Origin: Enterobacterales bacterium | GTDB lineage: Bacteria > Pseudomonadota > Gammaproteobacteria > Enterobacterales > Kangiellaceae | Direction of reading: 5' to 3' | Assembly: GCA_030949565.1 (NCBI GenBank) | Contig: JAUZSK010000079.1 | Coordinates: 44,735 to 108,734, forward strand | Length of the DNA stretch: 64,000 bases | In this document: piece after piece, positions 13,576-23,176 of the stretch | How positions within the stretch are numbered: position 1 is the first letter of the stretch | Layout: every line of letters begins with the position of its first letter | Translations under genes and position numbers: made by a program | The notes under the pieces: generated by a model | What the model saw: only the letters and a program-made list of their open reading frames with translations | Told to the model about the DNA's origin: nothing | Databases searched by the model: none

Positions 13576-15246
13576 CTAGACCTGCTCTCGTCCCAATGCC
13601 AATCGATGTAACAGCAAAAAGCAAATACTGGCTAACAGAATAAACGCAATCCCCCACAGCCCATAACGTCGATAAGGCGTCTGGTAATAATCCAGTGCGA
13701 GGGTATATTCAAGAGTTGCCTGTTGATTTTTAGGAAGACGCTGTAGCAGCTTGCCTTTCGCGTCAACCACCGCAGAAATACCATCATTGGTGGCACGCAC
13801 CAAGGGCAAACCGAGCTCTAGGGCGCGCATTCGGGCCATTTGTAGATGCTGGTCGGGGCCGAAGCTGCTGCCAAACCATGCATCATTACTGATGGTCACG
13901 ATAAGTTTAGGCTTGTCGGACAGTTCATCCGCTTGATGCACAAGATTTTGCACTATTTTGGGATAGGTAATTTCATAACAAATCGCTGGAATAACGGTAA
14001 ACCCTTCAAATTCAATGGCTTTCTGTGGACTAGTTGCCGGTGAAAAACTGGACATGGGTAAATTAAAAAACTCAATCACGCCTCTAAGCAATCCCCCCAA
14101 TGGCACATATTCACCAAATGGGACGAGTACTTGCTTGTGATATTCCTGAGTTTGACCGCCTAGTCCGATCATTGCGGAATAGCTGGTTTTTGTTGCAAAA
14201 TCATAGACTGGCAAACCGAGTAAAATATGGCTCTGGTTAGCCCTCGCTCGTTGCTTTAAATCAACAATAATATCTTTAACTTGATGCCGGTACGCAGGGA
14301 TTGCTCCCTCCGGCCATACCAGTAAATCGGCCTTCCAGTGGTGTTGACTCTGAGCATACAATATATCCATAATGCGAGAAAAATGCGCCCTATCCCATTT
14401 ATCATTTTGTGAAATATTAGGCTGCACTAGAGCAATCTTTAATGCTTTGCTATCGACCTGATGCTGCTGCAGCGGTAAAAGCCACGCAGTAACTGGCATT
14501 ATTAGGCTTATCAGCGCCACGGGCAAGATCAAAGAGCGCCAGTAAGCCTCTGATTTAACTTGGAAAAATTGAATTCCAAGAATGACGAACAAACAAGCGA
14601 TGACCAGTAAACTCCAGCCAACCCCATAAACACCTATCCAGGTGGAAACAACACTTAACGGCCCATCAAGTTGAGTATAACCGGCAAATAACCAAGGAAA
14701 ACCGCTGAATAGCTTGCTTTGTACCAGTTCCGAAATAATCCACACAAAAGGGATAATCAACAACACTCGACCTTTACCAAACCAACTAACCAAGCCTTGT
14801 AAAAGATAAAAACAAGCGGCTTTAACACTGGCCAGCAATAGCACAAATAGCGCAGTAATGAGTAATGCTAATAGAACATTGGCATGACCATAGTTGTGGA
14901 TACTAACGTAAACCCAACTCACACCCACCGCAAAAGCACCGATCGACCAACTAAAAACGATCTTAAAGAGACTTGTTTGCTGGGTTGGTGTGGAAAATCG
15001 AAGCAGTGCCCGCCAGCCAGAACCTAGACTAGTCGTTTTATCCTCGGAGGGTGTGGGCCCAGCTTCAAGCTGTTTAATCAGCCCATAAACCAGCGCCATA
15101 AGCGATAAAAGACTCAGCGGCCAAAAGTTGAAAGGAGCAAAACCGAAAGGATACAGACCACCCAACAGCAACATCTGGAGTGTCGCCACCTGCCTAGCAG
15201 ACGGTGTCACTATAGCCGCTAAAAATAATTGAATCCTAGTCATCAT
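13576..15246 (-). CDS. lnt: apolipoprotein N-acyltransferase
   Basis: Multi-TM N-terminus plus nitrilase domain (LVWPEGAIPAY, VPFGEYVPLG, ICYEITYP, SNDAWFGSSFGPDQHLQMARMRALE). Confidence 0.95.
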   Translation of the reverse strand: MMTRIQLFLAAIVTPSARQVATLQMLLLGGLYPFGFAPFNFWPLSLLSLMALVYGLIKQLEAGPTPSEDKTTSLGSGWRALLRFSTPTQQTSLFKIVFSWSIGAFAVGVSWVYVSIHNYGHANVLLALLITALFVLLLASVKAACFYLLQGLVSWFGKGRVLLIIPFVWIISELVQSKLFSGFPWLFAGYTQLDGPLSVVSTWIGVYGVGWSLLVIACLFVILGIQFFQVKSEAYWRSLILPVALISLIMPVTAWLLPLQQHQVDSKALKIALVQPNISQNDKWDRAHFSRIMDILYAQSQHHWKADLLVWPEGAIPAYRHQVKDIIVDLKQRARANQSHILLGLPVYDFATKTSYSAMIGLGGQTQEYHKQVLVPFGEYVPLGGLLRGVIEFFNLPMSSFSPATSPQKAIEFEGFTVIPAICYEITYPKIVQNLVHQADELSDKPKLIVTISNDAWFGSSFGPDQHLQMARMRALELGLPLVRATNDGISAVVDAKGKLLQRLPKNQQATLEYTLALDYYQTPYRRYGLWGIAFILLASICFLLLHRLALGREQV

Positions 15247-16120
15247 CGGGATGAATAACGGGCTCTTGAGTTAACACCCGTATCAACTTGATACGTCGAG
15301 TATCGGCATTAATAATTTTAAACTGGAATTGGTCTATTTCGATAGCTTCATCGGTGCTCGGCACATGACCAAAAGCTTGCAGTAAAATACCGCCAATGGT
15401 ATCAAATTCATCTTGCTCCAAAGTCACGCTAAAAAATTCATTAAATTCTTCGACTTCGGTATGACCTTTCACCACAAATTCAGTATCAGATAGTGCTTGA
15501 ATAGTCTCCTCATCACCGTCGATGTCAAATTCATCCTCAATTTCACCGACGATCTGCTCTAAAACATCCTCAATGGTGACTAAACCAGCCACACAGCCAT
15601 ATTCGTCCACCACAATGGCCATATGATTGCGATTGGTACGAAACTCTCTTAACAGGGTATCAAGACGCTTGCTTTCAGGAATAATCGCGGCTGGTCGTAA
15701 AAAGTCCTTTAGATCAAACTTATTACTATTACCCAAAGTCTGTTGAGCGGTAAAATGCAGTAGATCTTTGGCTAAAATAATCCCCTCAATATCATCTCGA
15801 TTATCGCCGATGACCGGAAAACGAGAATGCCCTGCTTCTATCACAGCTTTTAATATCTGCTTCAGGCTCATTTCATCATTAACCTGCACCATCTGCGGCC
15901 GTGCAACCATGATATCGCGCACATGCAACTCAGAGATATGCATAACACCTATCATCATCGACAACAACTCAGGGTTGATCAATGCATTTTGTTCTGCAGT
16001 TTTAAGAATTTCAATCAGACCGACACGGTCTTGCGGCGTGTCTTGGAATATTTCAGTGATTTTATCGAACCAGGATTTCTTTTCTGCTCCGTTTCTCGAC
16101 GGAGGTTGGTCGTCGCTCAT
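15236..16120 (-). CDS. corC: CBS/CorC_HlyC domain protein (magnesium/cobalt efflux CorC, YbeX)
   Basis: VRDIMVARPQMV..., AGHSRFPVIGDNRDDIEGIILAKDLL, MAIVVDEYGCVAGLVTIEDVLEQIVGEIEDE; adjacent to lnt. Confidence 0.95.
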   Translation of the reverse strand: MSDDQPPSRNGAEKKSWFDKITEIFQDTPQDRVGLIEILKTAEQNALINPELLSMMIGVMHISELHVRDIMVARPQMVQVNDEMSLKQILKAVIEAGHSRFPVIGDNRDDIEGIILAKDLLHFTAQQTLGNSNKFDLKDFLRPAAIIPESKRLDTLLREFRTNRNHMAIVVDEYGCVAGLVTIEDVLEQIVGEIEDEFDIDGDEETIQALSDTEFVVKGHTEVEEFNEFFSVTLEQDEFDTIGGILLQAFGHVPSTDEAIEIDQFQFKIINADTRRIKLIRVLTQEPVIHPDDD

Positions 16121-16292
16121 GGACTTGTATTTCTCATTTTACAAAGGACACTTGCAGTTTAGCAAAATAGCTGGCGAAAGGGGAAGGTTATTTAAAGATT
16201 AATCACATTTATACCCGTTAGGTGGCGACAAAACGAGACTAGTAAGCAATATCGAGCCAAACCACCAAAAACGGCTTAAATCGGTTATACTT

Positions 16293-17636
16293 ATGCGCAT
16301 GCTAACTTCATCCAATATTCTGCACTCCAACACTGTTTTATATAGAGTATTTGTAGTCATTACCAATTTCCTACAAGCTGAAGACTACAGATTATCGCCA
16401 AGACTAAACCAAGTCTTGTCAGCTTGGCAAAAAGCCAGCTTATTAGTTGTATTTTCAGTGCTGTTATCTGCCTGCGACCAACCGTTTAAGGCTGAAGATA
16501 ATCTGCAAACTTCAAACACAAAACAACAGCTTGCTAGTTCTTCCGAGCTGCCAGAGCGCTACGGTCGCAAGGCATTGTTTAGTTACCCAGAATTTAGTGG
16601 CCCCTATCAGGTGGGTAGCCAACTGCTACAACTGACCGATTGGTCGCGCCTCGACCCCCTTGATCCGAAAAACTTAGATTATCGACAATTACAGGTAAGG
16701 TTTTTTTATCCCAAGCAATATGAATCGCTATCGCCGGTTAACCATCCCATGCTTCCGGTCATCGATCAAGCTAGTTGGAATTATTTGATCGGTCATCAAA
16801 TCCTTGCGGGAAAAAAACTGCGTTACTCTAATTACCATGACGCACGCTGGAATATTCAGCTCGATGCCAATCTGCATCAACAAAACCAACCCTTTCCGGT
16901 ATTAATTTTTTCTCATGGTTACGGATACAATCATAACTCCTATTCTGCCATGCTAGGCGAACTGGCAAGTCAGGGTTATATTATCGTCGCGATCAACCAT
17001 AGTTACGGCGCCAACCCAGCCTATTTAGCCGGCGGCCAATCAATTTGGGCAAAAACACTGCCAAAAGACGACCCTGGACGCTTTATTTCTCTTTGGTCAG
17101 ATGATCAGCGCTTTGTGATCGACCAACTTTTCAGCCTTAACCAAACCGACCGAAGCCCCTTTTACCAAAAACTGGATCTCTCCAACCTAGGATTATTTGG
17201 ACATTCCTATGGCGGCGCAGCAGCTTTTTATACAGCTTCACAAGACAATCGGGTTAAAGCGATTATGAATATTGACGGTAGTCTATTGCAAACCAGCGAA
17301 AACCACCTAGATCAGCCTTTCGCCTATTTACTTTCCAAATATCATCAACCTGGCTATCAATTTGACCCTTCTTCTAGCCCGATTTTTATGGTGCGTTTAT
17401 TAAAATTTAGACACCAAAGCTTTACGGATCATATTTTATGGTGGCAATGGGATTTTGACGATGGTAGCCTGAGCTATCAGCAACTTGATGCTCTTCGGGC
17501 AGTCGAGCTAACAAGTCAGCTAGTGGATGATTTTTTTGCTCAAACTCTGAAAAACCAAAGGTCTCGCTGGTTTAAGCAAAATATTACTAAAAATAGTGAG
17601 ATGGAAATTATCCAAGTAAATCACTCCGTTCGATAG
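16293..17636 (+). CDS. alpha/beta hydrolase, PAF-acetylhydrolase/dienelactone-hydrolase-like, putative lipoprotein
   Basis: FSHGYGYNHNSYSAMLGELASQGYIIVAINH oxyanion region and GLFGHSYGGAAA nucleophile elbow; lipobox-like LLSAC. A TTG start about 50 codons downstream would give a normal-length signal peptide. Confidence 0.75.
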   Translation: MRMLTSSNILHSNTVLYRVFVVITNFLQAEDYRLSPRLNQVLSAWQKASLLVVFSVLLSACDQPFKAEDNLQTSNTKQQLASSSELPERYGRKALFSYPEFSGPYQVGSQLLQLTDWSRLDPLDPKNLDYRQLQVRFFYPKQYESLSPVNHPMLPVIDQASWNYLIGHQILAGKKLRYSNYHDARWNIQLDANLHQQNQPFPVLIFSHGYGYNHNSYSAMLGELASQGYIIVAINHSYGANPAYLAGGQSIWAKTLPKDDPGRFISLWSDDQRFVIDQLFSLNQTDRSPFYQKLDLSNLGLFGHSYGGAAAFYTASQDNRVKAIMNIDGSLLQTSENHLDQPFAYLLSKYHQPGYQFDPSSSPIFMVRLLKFRHQSFTDHILWWQWDFDDGSLSYQQLDALRAVELTSQLVDDFFAQTLKNQRSRWFKQNITKNSEMEIIQVNHSVR

Positions 17637-17707
17637 TGACCATCAATTGAATACTGTCAGGTGCTCTAAAATCCTATATCTTAATCGGTTATGAGTATCA
17701 ATAAGTT

Positions 17708-18838
17708 CTACAAGGCAATAAAATCAAAAATTAGATCGAAAACCCAGATAGCAGCAATAATAAAAACAACAAACAAACCCGCTCCCTTAAACTGCCGTTG
17801 CGGTTTAATCTCATTTAAACGTAAATGCTGAGCCTGCATTTCATCTGTCCAGGTTAAAGGTTTCATCGGTTTCATATAATGGATACGTTCAATATAAAGC
17901 GTGTCGCTTTCTGGTTCAGTATTTTTTAACAATTGAAAAATAGATTTAGCCTGTTCCATGCTGGTTCTAGGTCGTCGCCGTCCGTAACTTTGGATAATAT
18001 CGGCCAATTCGATTGATTCAAAGCCCAAGGCTCGCCATGGAATATCTTTCTTACTAGAATACCACTCTGCATCAATTAATTCTGGGAAAAGCGTAACAAT
18101 CAGTTTCCTTTCTACATCAGATTGACCATGGCTGACCACATAGTCAGCTAAATCAAAAAGGTACAAGATTTTTTCTCGATCTAACGGTGTAATTTGATGT
18201 GCATCAGGGCTAATAAAATACTTGGATAAAATAGCCTCAGGAGGCGCTTTAATGGTTTCTCGATTACCTGTGTAAGTTTCTATCAATTGAAAGGGCTTGT
18301 CCTGGTTTGCACAATAATCAAACAGAACCACCGAAATTTCGATCAATTCATCATCATCCCTCTGCCCAGTAAAAATGGCACCGATGGTTAATATTCGTAT
18401 ATCTTTTTCTTCTAGCGATGGTTGACTGTCTTTGTGTTTATGGAAAACCTTAGCGTCAGAGCTCATAGCCAAAAACTCATCTTCACTCTCAATCGACAGC
18501 AATGACAAACCAGCTTTATCATCATTAGGAACAGTTGAGTTTATACTTGTCATCTTGTTTTCATTAAGAATATGACGTTGATTAGAAAGCTCTTCAATCC
18601 TTTCGTATATTTCAAGCAACTGCTCTTTATCGGCAAAGGGTAATTCAGAATAGCGAACTAGAATCGCTTCCTCTTTTATTAAATCTCTATGAAAATGGTA
18701 CAGATTGGCTAAACGCATATAAATATTAGAGGAGAGGGTTTTATTGGAATCACGGGCAATCGTCTCTTCTTGCTCAAGTTGAGCGAGAAACTTTTGTTCA
18801 ACCAAATTGGTTAAATTAGGTTTAGACGGGATAGACAT
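17708..18838 (-). CDS. DnaQ-fold (3'-5' exonuclease-like) protein lacking catalytic residues, C-terminal TM helix
   Basis: ADYVVSHGQSDVERKLIVTLFPELIDAEWYSSKKDIPWRALGFESIELADIIQSYG matches the DnaQ-like exonuclease layout, but acidic motif residues are absent; C-terminal VVFIIAAIWVFDLIFDFIAL. Confidence 0.6.
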   Translation of the reverse strand: MSIPSKPNLTNLVEQKFLAQLEQEETIARDSNKTLSSNIYMRLANLYHFHRDLIKEEAILVRYSELPFADKEQLLEIYERIEELSNQRHILNENKMTSINSTVPNDDKAGLSLLSIESEDEFLAMSSDAKVFHKHKDSQPSLEEKDIRILTIGAIFTGQRDDDELIEISVVLFDYCANQDKPFQLIETYTGNRETIKAPPEAILSKYFISPDAHQITPLDREKILYLFDLADYVVSHGQSDVERKLIVTLFPELIDAEWYSSKKDIPWRALGFESIELADIIQSYGRRRPRTSMEQAKSIFQLLKNTEPESDTLYIERIHYMKPMKPLTWTDEMQAQHLRLNEIKPQRQFKGAGLFVVFIIAAIWVFDLIFDFIAL

Positions 18839-19121
18839 AAAAGCGTTTTGGTTTCCCTAGGTTTGGTTTAATTTCACAAGTAATTATAGTCCCTGACATT
18901 CTCTCTTATCGCGGTAACAACGATGATTTTCACAGATTTATCAATCAATTACAATAACCACACCCTAAAAAAATAGCATTTTGAGTTTTTCTGAAAGCCG
19001 CTAGTAAGGCTTAATTGTTGCTAAAACGTCTTAGCACAAGCGAGCCTATTATTGGGTTTTACAAAGCCTAATGATGCCTTTGATACCCACCATACTACAA
19101 ATTTTGCTTCTGGTTACGCCA

Positions 19122-19155
19122 CCCTCTCCCTACCCTCTTCCATCATGGGAGAGGG
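19122..19155. repeat. small inverted repeat CCCTCTCCC-N16-GGGAGAGGG
   Basis: 9-bp perfect arms at 19122-19130 and 19147-19155; no adjacent T-run. Confidence 0.6.
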
Positions 19156-19253
19156 ATAAAGAAAGAGATTTAACAGCAGGCTTTGGGAGCAATCACAACT
19201 AAAACTCTAGACCCAAAAAGCGATAAATTCAAATTATTCCTATGTTGCCTCGG

Positions 19254-20156
19254 TTAAGCGCTAGGGTCAATGCCAAACAATTGTTGCAGATGATTAATTA
19301 ATTTAGCTAAACTGCTCGTCATAAGAACAAAGTCTGCATCGAACCGGTGTAACGGGTCCTCATCATCAATATCCTTATTTTCTTGTAACAACTGGTCGCT
19401 AAACTTAATACGTTTTAACTGCATAGTATCTTGAATGGCGACTGATAATTGGTCTTCAAAAATAATGCCCAAGCGTTGCGTGGTATAACCGTCTTTAATT
19501 AGATCGGCAACAAATAGGTTTTCACCATCCAGATCTTTAAACTGAGCCACTCGATCCTGTCTTAAATCTTTAAGCCAATACTCTCCTTTTAACTCGAACA
19601 AACTAGGAGGCTGTTCAAGCACCCACTGATTTAAAATATCGGATGGATTACCATCGGACATAAATGGCGAAGCACCAAAACTACCCATCGAGTCCACCAA
19701 CATTTGATAAAAATCATCTACCTGAGTCGCACTAGACGAATCAATTAATAGCCATTTATTTTTAATATCAAAATATCCAAAGGTATGGCTTGCGCGTACA
19801 AAGGCTTTAGGTAGTAAACTGGCTAAGATATCGTCTTTTAGTCTTAGCTTTTCGGTACGGTAAATTTTTCGGCCGAGTCGTTGTTGTTCTTCAAAAACTT
19901 TTTCTTCCATGGTTTCTTTCACCACGCTAGCAGGGATCACCTTTTGCTCTTTACGCAAACAGACTAACAAACAACCGTTCACCGAGTGAGTGAGCATTTC
20001 GGACTCTCTACCTAGCGGAGCGACCCAACCTTGCGTTTTATCGACCATCGCAGCACAAGGTCTAAAAATTCTGGCTTGTAACTGCTGCTCTAATTGTCCC
20101 GCTTGGATTGAAAAATCCGCCGGAAGCCGATAAATATGACAATTCTTAAACCACAT
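19254..20156 (-). CDS. rdgC: recombination-associated protein RdgC
   Basis: MWFKNCHIYRLPADFSIQAGQLEQQL...GWVAPLG; LKDDILASLLPKAF; full-length match to the RdgC pattern. Confidence 0.93.
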   Translation of the reverse strand: MWFKNCHIYRLPADFSIQAGQLEQQLQARIFRPCAAMVDKTQGWVAPLGRESEMLTHSVNGCLLVCLRKEQKVIPASVVKETMEEKVFEEQQRLGRKIYRTEKLRLKDDILASLLPKAFVRASHTFGYFDIKNKWLLIDSSSATQVDDFYQMLVDSMGSFGASPFMSDGNPSDILNQWVLEQPPSLFELKGEYWLKDLRQDRVAQFKDLDGENLFVADLIKDGYTTQRLGIIFEDQLSVAIQDTMQLKRIKFSDQLLQENKDIDDEDPLHRFDADFVLMTSSLAKLINHLQQLFGIDPSA

Positions 20157-20362
20157 AAAAAATAAACCTTATCAGTGAATATTGGGACATAAAATAGCGC
20201 GGCATTATGCCAAGATTTAGCGAATAGCGAAAGCAATTAATGCAGTTCAGCTGGGATTCAGCTATCACTTGTTACTCTATAATGGTTATGAGAGAATCTA
20301 TTTAGTCATTTTGGCAATTAATTAAAATACCAAAATAACCATTTCCAAAAGAGGACACGATT

Positions 20363-20785
20363 ATGTTTATACCATCTAAAACGTCTTTTCAATCCCTATT
20401 CAACAGCAAAAAAATCTATTTTTTGCTGTTAGCACTATCCACTAGTTTGGCTTTTCAGGCCTCTGCAGAAAAACACAAGTACCCTAAATTAAAACCGGCT
20501 GATCCACCTTGCTTATTTTTACTCGATGAAAATACAGGGCAAGCCACAGGAAATCCTGTCAATGCACCCTGCGAATTAGGTAGTATCACCATTAAACCAG
20601 GGCAAAAGGTTAACCCTATGTTGCGTAAAAAATATGGTGAAGTAACCCAAGACGGTAAAACCAAAGTTAGAAAACGCCCCGGACGAGTCAAATACGGTGA
20701 TATCACTCTCAAACGAGGCAAAGCAGGTAACAAAAAACCGACCAAATTTAAAGCCGGTGCGGATTTATCTAAAAAGATCAACTAG
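20363..20785 (+). CDS. hypothetical secreted basic protein with three degenerate about 20-aa repeats
   Basis: Signal peptide YFLLLALSTSLAFQASA; repeats starting LGSITIKPG, YGEVTQDGK, YGDITLKRG. Confidence 0.55.
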   Translation: MFIPSKTSFQSLFNSKKIYFLLLALSTSLAFQASAEKHKYPKLKPADPPCLFLLDENTGQATGNPVNAPCELGSITIKPGQKVNPMLRKKYGEVTQDGKTKVRKRPGRVKYGDITLKRGKAGNKKPTKFKAGADLSKKIN

Positions 20786-20822
20786 CTTTGATTGATATCC
20801 TACTAACACGAGCCGTCAAACA

Positions 20823-21035
20823 ATGAATCAGTTTAATCTAGCGGGCCAGCCTTACATTACACTCGATAACCTCCTTAAAATAGAAGGTATCTGTGAAAGC
20901 GGTGGTAGGGCTAAGCAGGTGATTGCCAGCGGCGCCGTATCGGTGGATGGCAGTGTTGAAACCCGCAAGCGTTGCAAAATAATTGCGGGTCAGCTAGTCA
21001 GTTTAGGTGACGAGACAATTCAAGTTAGCGAATAG
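20823..21035 (+). CDS. RNA-binding S4 domain protein (YbcJ-like)
   Basis: LDNLLKIEGICESGGRAKQVIASGAVSVDGSVETRKRCKIIAGQLVSL. Confidence 0.88.
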   Translation: MNQFNLAGQPYITLDNLLKIEGICESGGRAKQVIASGAVSVDGSVETRKRCKIIAGQLVSLGDETIQVSE

Positions 21036-21066
21036 CGAGTCAATTATCGGATCACTGGTATAACAA

Positions 21067-22887
21067 TTACAAAAAAGAAAAAGAATCATCATCCAATCGC
21101 ATAATACTTTTGGGGTCGCTCATCATGGTGGTAGATAAACTCTTGATTCGTGGGAATACGCGGTCGAAATAAAACTCTGCAGCTCTCACTTTAGCGCGAT
21201 AAAATTCAATATTATCCGGTTTTTCTGCAATTTTTTCATTGGCTTTTTGTGCCATCATGGTCCACATATAGGCCATGGTGATATAGCCGGAAAACATTAA
21301 ATAATCCACCGATGCCGTTCCGACAATATCACGGTTTTTGCGCGCCTTTAATGCCAAACGAAGCGAATACTGCTGCCAATTAAGCACCGCTTTGCTCAGT
21401 GGCCAAATAAACTTATTCATACGACGACCATGGGGATTATCCGAAATCATACTATGATCTTTACAATAGCCAAGTATTTCTCTAGCAAAATTTTGTAAGC
21501 TATGGCCTCTTTGCATCAGTATTTTCCGGCCTAATAAATCAAGTGCTTGAATACCGGTAGTGCCTTCATACAAGGTTGAGATGCGCGCGTCTCGCACAAT
21601 CTGCTCTAAACCCCATTCTTTAATATAACCATGACCACCAAAAACCTGCATACCCAAGTTAGCCGACTCTAATCCCAATTCGGTCAAAAAGGCTTTTAAA
21701 ATGGGTGTCAAAAATCCAAGCTGATCATCATATTTTGCCTTCTCTTTTTCATTTTTGGCTAGATTTAAGTTGTCCACAATTTTGCCGGCATAGTAAATCA
21801 TGGCGCGACCACCTTCAGAAATTACCTTTTGCATCATCAACATTTTTCGCACATCGGGATGCACAATAATAGGATCGGCCTCTAATTCTGGTTTTTTAAT
21901 CCCCGATAGTGAACGCATTGAAATCCGCTCTTTCGCGTAGGGCAGTGATATTTGGAAAGCTAATTCTGAACTACTTACGCCCTGCATGGCGGTTCCGATC
22001 CGAGCCGTATTCATAAAAGTAAACATATATTCCAGACCATGATTGGCCTCGCCAATCAAAAAACCTTTTGCATTATCAAAATTTAGAACAGCGGTTGAGG
22101 ATGCTTTAATCCCCATTTTATCCTCTATCGAACCACAGGTCACCGCGTTTTTCTGTCCCAAACTCGAATCATCATTGACTAAAACCTTAGGCACAATAAA
22201 TACCGATATCCCGCGAGTGCCTTTGGGCGCATCCGGTAGTTTGGCCAAAACAATATGAATAATATTATCTGTTAAATCATGCTCACCGGCAGAAATAAAA
22301 ATTTTACTTCCCGTAATATCATAACTTCCATCATTATTGGGTACCGCTTTTGTTCGGATCTGACCTAAATCTGACCCACATTGAGCCTCGGTTAGACACA
22401 TAGTCCCCGCCCATTCGCCAGAGGTTAATTTAGGCAAATAACATTGCTTTTGTGCCTCACTGGCATGTTCAATCAGCGTATTCATGGCGCCCAGTGACAA
22501 GCCAGGATACATGGCCCAAGCCCAGTTAGCCGTCGCCATCATTTCAGTACGGACCAATCCAATTGAAGGCGGTAAACCTTGTCCACCGTATTCCACTGGA
22601 TGAGCCAGCCCTTGCCAACCGGCTTCCACATAGGTTTGATAAGACTCTTTAAAACCTTTAGGCGTAGTAACCTCGCCATCGTTAAAATGACAACCTTCCT
22701 TATCACCTGACTGGTAGAGGGGTGAAAGCTCGCTGGAACAAAATTTATTGCACTCCTCCATAATCATCTCAACTAAGTCTTGAGTTGCCTCTTGGTATTC
22801 AGGATACTTTTGGTAATGCTCATAAAAATTGAAAACATCATCGAAAAGGAATTTAAGATCGGCAATTGGCGCGCTATATTGAGTCAT
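21067..22887 (-). CDS. acyl-CoA dehydrogenase (long form, DmdC-like C-terminus)
   Basis: MCLTEAQCGSDLGQIRTKA, ITGSKIFISAGEHD, FGGHGYIKEWGLEQIVRDARISTLYEGTTGIQALDLLGRK. Confidence 0.93.
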   Translation of the reverse strand: MTQYSAPIADLKFLFDDVFNFYEHYQKYPEYQEATQDLVEMIMEECNKFCSSELSPLYQSGDKEGCHFNDGEVTTPKGFKESYQTYVEAGWQGLAHPVEYGGQGLPPSIGLVRTEMMATANWAWAMYPGLSLGAMNTLIEHASEAQKQCYLPKLTSGEWAGTMCLTEAQCGSDLGQIRTKAVPNNDGSYDITGSKIFISAGEHDLTDNIIHIVLAKLPDAPKGTRGISVFIVPKVLVNDDSSLGQKNAVTCGSIEDKMGIKASSTAVLNFDNAKGFLIGEANHGLEYMFTFMNTARIGTAMQGVSSSELAFQISLPYAKERISMRSLSGIKKPELEADPIIVHPDVRKMLMMQKVISEGGRAMIYYAGKIVDNLNLAKNEKEKAKYDDQLGFLTPILKAFLTELGLESANLGMQVFGGHGYIKEWGLEQIVRDARISTLYEGTTGIQALDLLGRKILMQRGHSLQNFAREILGYCKDHSMISDNPHGRRMNKFIWPLSKAVLNWQQYSLRLALKARKNRDIVGTASVDYLMFSGYITMAYMWTMMAQKANEKIAEKPDNIEFYRAKVRAAEFYFDRVFPRIKSLSTTMMSDPKSIMRLDDDSFSFL

Positions 22888-23176
22888 TTTGTAGCCTATT
22901 GAAAAAAAGTCGACAGCTTGTATGTTTTAAGTGTGGCATCTTTACTGGATAATTTCAACTGGTCGGATGAGTTATTTTTCAGGAAATAGCCCGTTATTGA
23001 CTTAAATCATCTTTAAACGCACTGTTGCTCGATATAAAAGCGCTAGCAATGATCAGCGGCATCTCATAGCCCAAGCGATAGATTGCCGCGCTTCGCTTGC
23101 AATGAACTCACCCAAAGATGACATATCACCACACATCAACTAGAATACCGCTACCTTAACCAAACTGCTGTTCTAA

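Noticed and set aside
15768-16202. 144-aa plus-strand ORF antisense to corC
   Set aside because: Antisense to conserved CBS-domain protein.
19122-19155. Rho-independent terminator before rdgC
   Set aside because: The hairpin is present but lacks a T-run on either strand; kept only as an inverted repeat.
20455-20781. 108-aa minus-strand ORF opposite the secreted repeat protein
   Set aside because: The plus-strand ORF has a signal peptide and internal repeats; the antisense ORF has no coding signature of its own.
22930-23176. REP-like GATTGCCGCGCTTCGCTTGCAATGA motif upstream of hemH
   Set aside because: Only one short copy seen in the window; not enough to call a repeat family.
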